DNA of 64,000 nucleotides, taken from contig JAMQCK010000010.1 of assembly GCA_024196135.1 (NCBI GenBank), positions 62,001 through 126,000 of the forward strand. The letters run 5' to 3'. Position 1 is the stretch's first letter. Each line of letters opens with the position of its first letter. Shown here piece by piece: positions 1 to 9,551 of this stretch. The DNA is from Pleurotus ostreatus/Saccharomyces cerevisiae fusant. Lineage: Eukaryota; Opisthokonta. Below the pieces are notes generated by a model, which saw only the letters and a program-made list of their open reading frames with translations, was not told where the DNA came from and searched no databases. The position numbers were made by a program, and so were the translations under genes.

Positions 1-252
1 GTGAGCCCAAATTTTCTTCGCCAGATGTACTGGACCTCGCGCGAGAAGGTGAGGGCGTAGTCGTAGTAGAGGACAGCTACCCAATCCATAGTGAGATCGT
101 CTACACTCACGTACACGAGAGGACATGCCTACCTATGCTGGACCACTGGACGCAGAACTGGATGAAGCTGGCGCCACCGCAGCTAAGCTCAACTTGTCAA
201 CACGCGAGAGGAACTGGCCCACGCACTGCTTGTACTCCGGACTCGCAGGCAT
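1..252 (-). CDS. DUF6533-family seven-helix membrane protein, 5' end only
   Basis: This is the beginning of a gene that leaves the window on the left. The start codon is at 250-252. A first short exon (MPASPEYK) is spliced to an exon encoding FIQFCVQWSSI, and a second intron leads to AVLYYDYALTFSREVQYIW, which runs into position 1. The same exon layout and peptide (FIQ-Y/F-C-x-QWSSI, then LLYYDY-x-LT) begin the two tandem genes at 54.5-58.9 kb, so family and start are well supported. DUF6533 marks basidiomycete seven-helix proteins of unknown function, possibly receptor-like. No in-frame stop is visible in the part present; whether the rest is intact cannot be seen. Confidence 0.75.
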
Positions 253-817
253 GGCGCGCAGCGTCCTCGCCCGGTGGGCGACAAGGATTCGGGGGCCGTC
301 AAGAACAATAGATGGTGGTGGGAGACGCGAAGAAGCTCAAGCTCATGCGCGATATGTAATTCGAACTCGAGGCACAGCTGAAGTCACTTGATGCTGCATC
401 AGCGCCCGCCTCGACCGCCCGCGGTGGCTTGGCATTCGGTGGAGGCGACCTTGATGGACGCCGATAACAGCTTGCGGGATGCATTGATGGCTGGAAGATG
501 ACTTGGAGCAGACTTGAAGCTGAAGGCGATGTTGATGTCCGAGGAAGAAAGACTGCCAAACATGGTCAATATTCCGTCGGGAACTGCCGTTCTCACGGTC
601 ACCCGCTGCTTGAAAAGACGAGCGTGCACGCTTGTTGCGGGGACTATATAACTTCAATCGTTTAATAAGTTGCATACAGGTTGACAACGAAGTGGAAATC
701 GGAATAGACATACGGACGGAATTAATTCCGACCGGAGGCCATACATACGAGGATGGAAACTGGTCATAGGAGAAAACCAGAAGGTATACGTCCAAACAAG
801 CGGGAGAAGGGGGACTA
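253..817. other. Intergenic, no gene seen
   Basis: This stretch lies between the start of the left-edge DUF6533 gene and the stop codon of the carboxylesterase, so it should hold the promoter of the former and the 3' untranslated region of the latter. I see no TATA box and no coding exon in either strand. Confidence 0.5.
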
Positions 818-3166
818 TCAGTGCCCACCCTCGTGACGCTGAGCCTGACGACGACGCTTATGCTCACGCACCGCGCGATGGTGCAGAAGACCCGGGTCCG
901 AATTCAGATACTCAATCTGCGCTTGACGATACGTGTCGGGGATGCTGCCCAGGTTCGTGCCGTCGAGCTGCATGAGGAGCTGTGTTTCAATGGGTTAGCG
1001 ACATTCGTATCAATGAGTTGCAATGTAAGCGAAAATGGGGGATGGCGGCGAGGATGGGGGTAAAGGCGAAGACGAGCGTTAGTACAACAATGTGGGATGG
1101 CGAAGGACAAGCGACGAAGCGCTTACCTTATCATCCGCCTCCCACTGCGGCCACTCCGCCCGCGGAATGCCAAGCCCGTCGTTCGGCGTGAGGCTTGTTG
1201 CGAAGGAAAGGTAGTAGTCCATGATCTGCGCGCTCAAGGTCCACGACGATTGGGGCGATCCGTCGGGTATGCGGTAGTACATATAGTCGACGATTGCGCC
1301 GTGCGGTACTGTCGGGATCAACCTCAATAGCACGCCTCGAGGATTGGAGATACACATACCACCCACGCGAGGCTCGGCGTCGATCTGGGGATCCGTGAAG
1401 AGGTAGCCGTACGACGCAACATCGTCAGCAGCAGTCTGCGCCTGCCACAAGCGCCGCTGCGACTCGAAGTTGATGTCACCCACTTTGCCATGTTAGCGAC
1501 CATGAGTTATGGATACACAATCTGGCTCACTGATGGATGCGAGGCGCTTGTACTGGGGACTCAACCCGAACGTCTCGTTCCCGGTGTTGTAAGGCGATCC
1601 TAGGGCTGGGTCATTTGGGTACAGCTGGAGAATATTGCTGATATGCTTGTCGAGTTGAGCAATATTGTATCCCTCCAGTGCCGGCGATTCCGCAGCGTTC
1701 AGCACCAGGCGAACCTCCGCATCATTCTTCACAAAGGTCGGGGTGAAGCGCGTGCCTTCGAGGAGTCAGAACAGCAAGCACACTTCATAAGCGGACGCCT
1801 CACCATCGTCGAGATGTGTACCCGCGATGAACGGCACGCGCGCGTATGCGCCGGAGGCCCAGATACGAGAAGGCAGCTCCGGGAGTATGTCGCCGTCGAA
1901 GTTGGGGAACCAGCCGCGCGAGGTGTCCGGGACGACCTGCCACGTCGCGTTCATGATCGTGTCAGTATCTGCGCTCTGCAAGCAGTCCAGCGCGTTCGCG
2001 TATGTCCAGCCGCAGCCAGCCGCGTCGACGAAGGACTTCCACTGGTCCGGGTTGACTGTCGCCTTGTTGAGCGTGCTTGTCGCGGCGAAGCCCGACTGGT
2101 AGATGGCGGCGCGAATGTAGTCGGTGAAGGAGCTCTGCAGCGATAGAATCTGGATGGTGATTGAGCCTAGGACACGTATTAGCGCTTGCATCCGACGGAA
2201 AGCTTTTCCAACCCATACCTGCGCTGCTGCCCACAGCGGTAACCTACACTCAGTCAGCTTGAGATCGATCTCGAAGCATTATCAAGCACGCACTTTAGCA
2301 GGATCACCGCCGAACGCCGCGATATTGCGATTGATCCATTGGAAGGCGAGCAAGGAATCCTTCAGCCCAACATTCAACGTCCCCTTGCTTTCCATTTCGC
2401 CCCCCTTCGGAAAGCCAAGGGGTCCCAGGCGATAGTTGAAATTGACGTAGATGACAGGCGTGCCCTGGTAGTGACGTTAGCGTAGGAGTGCATCATGCAA
2501 GCGAACGGCTCACTCGAGAGACGCTCTGCGCAACAAGTTCAGTCGCGTTGAACAGCCTAGCAGATCCGCCGTGGAAGCCGCCGCCATAGACCCTGCAGAA
2601 GCATGAGATACGCGGAATGAGATGGGCGTGAGCGACTTGTACGGACCAGACCAACTGAGTGGGAAATCCTTCGATCAGAACATAGATCTCGGGGGAGGGA
2701 GACGACATACGACTGGAAGTCCTGCATCACTGGATGTGTTCGCAGGACGCAAGACATTGACAGTCAAACAATCTTCGGCCTGGTCCTCATACGCCACTCC
2801 GAGCACGTCCTGTACGAAGAACACTCAGAACGTCCGATGTGTTAGCAAAGTGCAGACGTACAGGCTGTGGACAGCCAGGCCCATAGGCAGTCGCATCTAG
2901 CGTAGATTCAGTAAGGGCCTTCGCGACCGGAGGCCGGAAGCGCAATTGCCCGACAGGCGGCTCGGCGTATGGTATGCCTGAAGGAGGAAGTTAGCAGCGC
3001 TCGCCCGCCTCAGACCTGCTCGCGTACCCGCAAACCACTCCTGCGCTGCGATTCCAGATGAAATATCAGTTCCAATGAGGGTGGTGCCGTTGAGCTGCAC
3101 GGTCGCGGCGCGCGACAACGTGGCCGCCAGCAAGGGTATCATAAAAGAGTGTCCGAGCCACATCAT
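818..3166 (-). CDS. Secreted type-B carboxylesterase/lipase (Candida rugosa lipase-like)
   Basis: A multi-exon alpha/beta-hydrolase that should be exported and cleave carboxylic esters or lipids outside the cell. The first residues form a signal peptide (MIPLLAATLSRAATVQLNGT). In order there follow AEDCLTVNVLRPA (the EDCLxLNV signature), a YGGGFHGGS oxyanion loop, AFQWINRNIAAFGGDPAK, then the nucleophile elbow, which is split by an intron and reads VTAVGSSAG|SITIQ. The acid region is AGTHLDDGE and the histidine region is VPHGAIVDYMY. The last exon (LLMQLDGTNLGSIPDTYR...) is reached by an intron at 980-1126, which gives the usual family C-terminus and a stop at 818-820. Two positions are unusual: the common GESAG is GSSAG, and the acid position is Asp instead of Glu. 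The start could be codon 1 at 3166 or the internal Met at about 3142. Substrate cannot be told; related basidiomycete enzymes include carotenoid-ester lipases. Confidence 0.88.
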
Positions 3167-3228
3167 AAGGCTGCAAGGGAGGAGAAGAGACGCGGAGAAG
3201 ATGGCTCATGGTGCTCCGAGGGCGCATT

Positions 3229-3236
3229 CTTATATC
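3229..3236 (-). promoter_or_regulatory. TATA-like box of the carboxylesterase gene
   Basis: On the minus strand the sequence reads GATATAAG, about 63 bases upstream of the esterase start codon, a normal distance for a fungal core promoter. Confidence 0.5.
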
Positions 3237-3732
3237 GAGCGCCGTCGCCAGGGAATGTCGCGTTGTGCAGACGGCGCAATCAGCGTATCTCAGGACGAGC
3301 TCGGGCGGAAGGACTACAGTGCCTGCGAGGCTGAGCAGTTCCGGACGTCCAAGGAGCGGGAATGGCGAGGGAAGCTCAGCGAGCCGCACAAACGCCACGT
3401 GTCTTCGGGAGAGATGGGCGCAAGACGCAGCTCGCTGCTTCCCTTTTGGGTGGTAGCATCACCCTCGCTTCGACCAGCGGCTAAAAGGCAAACTGATGAG
3501 CCGGGATCGAAAGCAGCTGGATTTTGGGATGTGCATAGTGCTTGACTGCAGGAGTCGGCATGAGGAAACGAAGAGACGAGCCAACGTGCTAATCCTTCCG
3601 AACATAGGCTTGACGCTGGCAGTGGTTGGCGTCCGCCGAAGCGCTCCAGGTTGAGGATCTGGTCGCGCGCTGGCAGGGGATGAGAAAATTGGAACACGGC
3701 GACTGGGTTTGTGTAAAGCTGACTGACCAAGC
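3237..3732. other. Intergenic between esterase promoter and P450 pseudogene
   Basis: No coding exon is recognisable here. It holds the upstream region of the esterase and the 3' flank of the P450 pseudogene. Confidence 0.45.
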
Positions 3733-4548
3733 TCAGTAATCGCACTTTTCCGTCGCTCCGATCATGGCCTCCGCCTTCGCACTGCGGGGAATAATCAAGG
3801 TTAGTGAAGGTGGTTATGCTGGGTAATATGAGGGTCAGCTTAAGCCAGCGTCAAGGAAGGCGGTATAGAACTCACTGCCGGAGCCCCGACTCGATCTCAT
3901 CCTCGCCGGCGTTGTGTGTGGCGCGGAGTAATGTGTACGTCGCCCAGAGCCCAATAAGGCGGAAGCGCGCTTGACGGCGCGCGGTCTTGTGCAGCACCCC
4001 GTAGACGAGGCGACGTCGGGCTCGCCAGCCGTCTAAAGTCAAAATGTCAGGTAGGAGCCTGAGTTGATCGAGATGGGAGTGCCGCATTATGGCCGGAAGC
4101 CGCTGAAAATAAATCCGACGAGCTCAATCGCCATGGCCAACGTCGGCCTATCGACAAGGTCATTAGCGTTGAGCATGATTGTGCCCATGCAAGTTACTCA
4201 CCGACTCGAGTATAATTTCGCGCGCCTCTCAAGCAAGTCGATACAAGCCTCGTAGGAGCTCAGTACGACGATCGACTGCCCGACGACGTCGAGGTGGATG
4301 ATGTCCATATCTCGTTGGATGGTTAGCAGATCGACATCAGAGCCGCACGAGAGCGACTCACCCGACTCCTTCGCCTACTTGGTGTATGTGATCCACTCGT
4401 AGCTTGGCATGTCGAAGAGGTTGCCGATGAGTGGGAGCTTCCTCGGATCTGGGGGAAGTGGTAGTTGATGTCGTCTACGCACGCGCAATTACGCGAGTTC
4501 GAGCGCCAAAGTCACGACCGCAAGGAAAGGCAGGCTGGACTCGAGCAT
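3733..4548 (-). pseudogene. Cytochrome P450 pseudogene: nonsense codons and internal deletion
   Basis: The start (MLESSLPFLAVVTLALE) is a P450 membrane anchor, but codon 20 is TAA. The frame continues through the hinge LPPDPRKLPLIGNLFDMPSY and EWITYTK, then meets TAG where relatives have Trp (KWAKE). A second exon carries DIIHLDVVGQSIVVLSSYEA, and a third has ATHNAGEDEIESGLRQ. The next recognisable coding piece is already the C-terminus, IIPRSAKAEAMIGATEK, ending at TGA (3733-3735). The I-helix, the ExxR motif and the heme-binding Cys loop are therefore missing. Splice sites between the surviving exons still look normal, so the deletion removed internal exons. The parent was probably related to the intact P450 at 9.5-11.8 kb, which has the same N-terminal plan. 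Confidence 0.85.
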
Positions 4549-5480
4549 GATGGTTGCGGACGGTTGATGGGCGAGAGGAAAAGTGCCTCTGACCCAACGC
4601 CGTGCTTATGTTACATAGTGCATCGCATTGGCTGGCATCGTCTCCACAGCTGAGAGGCGAGCCAAGTGACCAGCACAATGTATCGATTGACAGCTAGGCG
4701 GAGTATCAGTATGCAAACAGCGTATAGAATTGAGGGTCGATAACGAAAGCGCTCACCTTCTCGCATTCAGCGCGACTGGGAGTACATGGCATCATCTCGT
4801 TAGCATTGACAGGCCTCCCATGAATTTGAGAACACTGTTTCGGAGGTATGTCCCATCGTCAGGAGGGTTTCCGGTGCTTAGCCGCTTATATAGACACTGG
4901 CTCAAATTGCCCATGCAAGCGTGGGTGACGTGGCCAATCGTTTGCATTCTAAACTTACACGACCCGTCAGGCAAGCCAAGGGCACACTTATCGACGGTCA
5001 GATATCATCATGGGAAGGATACAGCAGACTGAACATGGAAGTCAAGGTCAAGATATTGTTGACGCGCAGTGATATGGCGGCCGGAGCCGGCCGAGCACTC
5101 AGCCACGTGCACGACTCGCTCCTTCCTGCCCTCACCTTCATTTGACTCGTCGTTGGATACCGACTTCGGCCTCTCCTGGGTTGCACGAACTGGAGGCTCT
5201 TATGAATACTGCTTACGCACCCTGCTCTAACAAAACACATGATCACTGCTGGTTCTCCCGCACGCGTCGTGCTCGCATCTCCAGGTTGAATTCAACCGGG
5301 ACGAGGCGCCTTCTGCCTTGCTTGCGACTGCCTGTTGAAGTCACAAAAACATAACGACGCCATCAAGTCCTGCTTGATGTCTTCGAGGATCTCAGCCCTC
5401 TAACGCGGAGGCTACTTACGATGACCTGTTCGGAGAGAGCTTTCGCACTCGCACGCCTACTCGGCAAGGGCCTGCACGCT
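4549..5480. other. Intergenic, no supported gene
   Basis: Short open frames occur on both strands but none shows a domain, a splice pattern or family-like sequence. The part next to 4549 would be the promoter of the dead P450. Confidence 0.4.
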
Positions 5481-5755
5481 TTTTATGTACCGGATTTTGG
5501 GTTTCCCTTGGCACCGAGGTATGATCCCACGATGCTATTCTGTCCGATACTGACCTTGACTATCAGTGATGCTTTTCTGGGGCGCCCAAGTCGATGTTTC
5601 CACACACCAAGCGTGCTCGATAGCGTCGAGATCCGTAACACAAACGCAGTGCTCGCGACGAGGGAATAACCATTGCATCCCTCTGCCAGTGATGACTGGT
5701 CCGTGCGCCAATCACTTCGTGCGGCCGCCGTTTACCCAATCGAGAACAATAAACA
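5481..5755 (+). repeat. Diverged repeat module, copy 1
   Basis: This is the shortest of three copies. It has the block GATTTTGGGTTTCCCTTGG near 5493 and, about 200 bases later, TGGTCCGTGCG near 5698 followed by GAGAACAATAA. The same blocks in the same order and at similar spacing occur in the copies at 5.8 and 7.2 kb. Confidence 0.5.
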
Positions 5756-5812
5756 AACCTAACACCGGTCCCCGTCCCCAGCACTCCCGGACTTCTGCGC
5801 AGAGGTAGGCTG

Positions 5813-6290
5813 AGCAAAAATACAGGCGCCATTCCTACCACGCCGGGTGGGGATGATGACTTGGGTGGCCCGCACTGACGACCGGCGCCAGGCATTCGAG
5901 AAAGCCGCTCCGCCCGGCCCCTACAGGGGAGAGGTGACCACAGCCCTGGACCCGTTGCTGCATCGGGTCTGCACGACTTTATCGGCAGAATTTTGGGTTA
6001 ATCTCGATCCCGAGGGTTGGATACTGCGTAAGACAGACTTTCTGCTATGAAGTCGGGTACTGACGCGAGTCCAATGAAAAGCTGAGTACCGCTTCTACGC
6101 CCTATACTTGAATCTATGCTCATTTTTGCAGACGTGACAGGCCTTTATGGACCCTCCAATGTAGCGAGCGAGAGTCGTGGGATAGAGTGGGTGGCTACGC
6201 GCTGTGGTCCGTGCGCGCGTCTCCGTATGATTTGTCACATGCCTCCGCAACCAACCCGAAAGGGAACAATAAGCACGCAGCCGTAGCTAG
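5813..6290 (+). repeat. Diverged repeat module, copy 2
   Basis: The copy opens with GCCATTCCTACCACGCCGGG and continues GTGGGGATGA. A small hairpin (CCCCTACAGGGG) follows, then GAATTTTGGGT near 5989, TGGTCCGTGCG near 6205 and AAGGGAACAATAAG near 6262. Copy 3 matches it along the whole length with many differences. No terminal repeats or target duplications are clear, so the class is unknown. Confidence 0.6.
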
Positions 6291-7237
6291 CGCCGCCGTT
6301 TCTCTGGGCGACTTATCTCTTGGACTTGCACAAAACGCCCGTCGTTCTGCAAGACTTCGACGACGTTCTCCCGACATGTGTGTCCCCAACGGATACAAGG
6401 GTTCTCGCTAGAGCTATGCGAAGATGCTTACTTCACCCAATGGAAACAATAGGCAAGCCCGCTAGAAGAATCCACGCGCAACATCACCGCCTGCTAATGT
6501 CGCCTACTTGCCGCCGGAGTTCGCGACGCGAAGACCTTCCAGCGGACTGGTATGCCGTCTGCCGTCCTCACCGTCGTTCGCGAGATCAGACGTGAGTCAA
6601 TCTCTTGCAGAGTTTTGGAAGATTTCTGACGCACCGCTTACCGAGTCTCGCGCCGCGAGCGCCTCTGCTTCGAGCATAAGCTCTCGTTTGCATGAGGAAG
6701 TAGGCTTTCGTCCGTCCTTTTGAGACAAGTGTTGATGTATTATCTGCTGTCCCGCTCTCTTGTGCTCGCGATATATCCATGCCTCTTTGTACCCCATACT
6801 TGTGTTATTTGTTGTAACTTGTCTTCTGCGCATACCTATCATCCACTCGACCGAGCTCCCATCGCGCCGCCCGCGCGACGTTGAGATATTACAGGTCAGT
6901 AAACGTCTTGAACGTCACTTCCAGAAATTCTAAACTGATCCGGCTACTTCGCAAGATGGTTAAGGAGAGTCTTGATCTACGTACTGGATCGCTCAACATG
7001 AGCAGCCACCGCGGCCGGACCCGGCCGAGACAAGCCACGCGCGAGAGCGAATTTGGTTCCGCTGCTCGATCCTCTCTTTCCCGGACCTACAAGTACAAGA
7101 TTGTCGAGCCTCCCATGGCTATATCGTCTGCTATTGCGACTAGCTTCCTTACTCAGCGACGGCGGCTTGCTATCGAGCACTCAGGCAACTGCACGAGGCC
7201 CCGCCGCAAATACCCCCGGGACTTCGACATTATGTCG
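6291..7237. other. Gap between repeat copies, possible decayed gene
   Basis: In copy 3 the equivalent position is followed by the gene at 7772. Here nothing alignable to that gene is left, so this may be the remains of a duplicated gene or plain intergenic DNA. Confidence 0.35.
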
Positions 7238-7705
7238 AGCAAAAATACATGTGCCATTCCTACCACGCCGGGTGGGGATGAAAGCAGGTAACCCTTGCTG
7301 ACGGCCGGCGTCAGTTTGAAGCTGCTTAAGCCAGGCCCCCTACGGGGTGAGGTTCCACAAGCTCCCAAGGCTCATCTGGCTTTACAGCACCGCGCGACTT
7401 TATTGTCTGGATTTTGGGTATTTCTCCACCCGGAGGGTGTCTTATCAATTAAGATACTTTGGGAAGCTACGGGATCAAGGAAACGCGAGGAAATTCCAAA
7501 AAGTTGAGTGACGTTTCTGCATCGCATCCTTGATTTTATGATCACATTTCTGGTGACGGCACTCTCCTCGAACGCTTTTGCGAGAGGAATCTGCTCTTTG
7601 GATAGCGCTGGTGCCTAGGCAGGCTCTGGTCCGTGCGTACGCTTCTGCACATGATCCATCACATGTCTCCGCAACTGACCCAAAAGGGAACAATAAGAAT
7701 CGAAT
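7238..7705 (+). repeat. Diverged repeat module, copy 3
   Basis: The copy starts with ATGTGCCATTCCTACCACGC, then has the hairpin CCCCCTACGGGG, GGATTTTGGGT near 7410, TGGTCCGTGCG near 7627 and AAGGGAACAATAAG near 7681. It ends about 70 bases before the start codon of the gene at 7772. The module could therefore be the old upstream region of a duplicated gene and not a mobile element. Confidence 0.6.
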
Positions 7706-7771
7706 CGTACTTCTACGGCCCCTTCGCGCTGATGTATCTATTCCTTCCTTTCCCCCATATCCGTCGCTCGC

Positions 7772-8907
7772 AATGTCTAAAGAAGCCACTCCCGTGTCCA
7801 TGATCGACATTGTCCGTGGCTTGAAGCCCGTCAACCTTCCTTCCGTCCTCTGCCAATTCGACCTCCGTCGCCCGTCCATCTGCGTCCCCGTGGAACATGA
7901 GAAAAATCACAAGGAATACTCCGAACTGATACCTACCCTCGGTCTCGCGTACCTCTCCCGGGCTCTTGATGATCATTGCGTCGCTCTTCAGCTCAATTGC
8001 TATGTTCCTATCCATGTTTCCGTGCGTGTCCCGCCCGTTGTTATCGCGCCACAGTATGCTAATGGTTCCTGCACCTTAGAAACTATCTAAGAAGATCCTG
8101 AGCGATGAAACCCTCGCTTCTATAGCGTTTTATTGGCTCTCGAACGAGTCTGGCGATATGTCTAAGTCAGCGAAGGAGCGCAGGCGCTTCGCATCACGAC
8201 TTCTCGCCTATTTCCACGACCTCTATGCGAACTCCGAAGACGACTTCGACACGGCTTTTGAGGCCATCTTCCCTCCTTTGATTGATCATCTTGCCGACCG
8301 TGACGATTACAAGTGCGCCGTTTCCGCCGTTATAATGAGTGAACGCTGACTCCCGAAGATTGTTCGGTCTCGGTGTTCCTTCGGACGTCTGGGTGTCGTA
8401 TCTGGCGAAGGCTCAGAGGCGCAAGCGCGCTCAGACCGAGTGTGATGACCGAGAAGAACCGGCTCACAAGAGAGTCAGGGCTGACCCCGCCAGCGCCTCG
8501 ACGCAAGGCGAGACGCTCGGTCAGATTGCGTCCAGCATTGCTCGAGCATCCTCGATCAACCGGCGTTCCGTGCGCTATCTGAGTCCGACTAGTGTCAGGA
8601 ACCCCTCGACAGAAGGTAAGCTACCAAGATTTTCAGGCACCTCGGATAGCGCTCACACTTCACAGTCTTCCACAAGATCGTAGCGGCCAGCACGTCCGCT
8701 ATCTCGTGCGACATCGCTAAGGAGTCGCCCGCAACGACACTTTCCGAGCCGACTTCGAAGTCGCTCGAGGCAGGGGAGGTCGCTAGTGAAGCGTCCTGTG
8801 TGCCTATACCTAAGGAGGAGGTAGACGACAGAACTAGCCGTTCCTGCGCGTCCTCTGAGGGTAGCATACTGCGCAGCGTCAAATCCTGGCTGACCTTCAA
8901 GCATTGA
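7772..8907 (+). CDS. Hypothetical protein, lineage-specific, four exons
   Basis: I do not recognise this family. The start MSKEATPVSMIDIVRGLKPV is followed by an exon ending PIHVS. An in-phase intron ending CACCTTAG leads to KLSKKILSDETLASIAFYWL, then a helical segment (RFASRLLAYFHDLYANSEDD). A short intron (about 47 nt) joins DDYK to LFGLGVPSDVWVSYLAKAQR, followed by a basic nuclear-signal-like stretch (RRKRAQTECDDREEPAHKRV). A last intron leads to a Ser/Glu-rich tail ending SWLTFKH. The three joins keep one frame, which argues for a working gene. The segment after the first intron loosely resembles part of the gene at 22.9 kb (IL-x-DT ... W-L ... LL-x-I). An in-frame upstream ATG at 7578 lies inside repeat copy 3 and was not used. 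Confidence 0.6.
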
Positions 8908-9551
8908 GCCTTTCGTTCACAATATTATGCTAGAATGCAACACCGCTGCGAAAATCTCATGTACAAATTACAATGCATATCAATCAATTTGTGTCACTTT
9001 CAAGCGCGCGTTGGGATTTCCGAGGAGACGGCCGACTGGCCTCAGTCGACGTCCAGCGGCTGTCTGATCAACATACAGTAGCACGGTGTCCACTAGCTAT
9101 CGTCCTATTGCCAGATTGTCGCCACAAAAAGTGGCAAAACATAGTTGCTCGGCGGGGAACGTGTATCCGCCGAACTTGGGATAGCTTGAAAGACCCCTGT
9201 TGCAGGACGGACGCTACCAGACAGTCCCCTCTTTCGTATAGGTTCAGGGAGTGCTCTCGCGCCGCTCAAACCCTACAACTATAGATATTTCCGACGTGTT
9301 TCAGGTCATTGACCGAATTTTGGGGTTTCCCTTGGCCCCGAGGGTACCCAGCGCATTGACCTTCGAATTCGCGGCTGCTCCCAGGCTACCGACTCAGTGA
9401 TCGTCATTCAAGTCACCTTGAGCGAGCTCAAGACGTCGAGAGATGATAATGCTGACCTGAATCGAAGAATACTGTCGGGACCCGGTGGGGGTAAGGGCAC
9501 AAGCATAGTATGGATTACCGCTTCTGGAAAGGTATCGCTCGACAAGGCTCG
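8908..9551. other. Intergenic with one fragment of the repeat module
   Basis: A block GAATTTTGGGGTTTCCCTTG at about 9314 closely matches the central block of repeat copy 1. Its flanks do not match the rest of the module. No gene is seen. Confidence 0.4.

Noticed and set aside
1079..1130. Esterase C-terminus ending at ASSLVLRHPTLLY
   Set aside because: This reads into an intron (980-1126); splicing gives the family-typical final exon ending at 818.
6187..6720. Plus-strand frames after repeat copy 2 as a paralogue of the 7772 gene
   Set aside because: Similarity is limited to the repeat itself (ATxPKGNNK-like codons); no match to the gene's exons was found.
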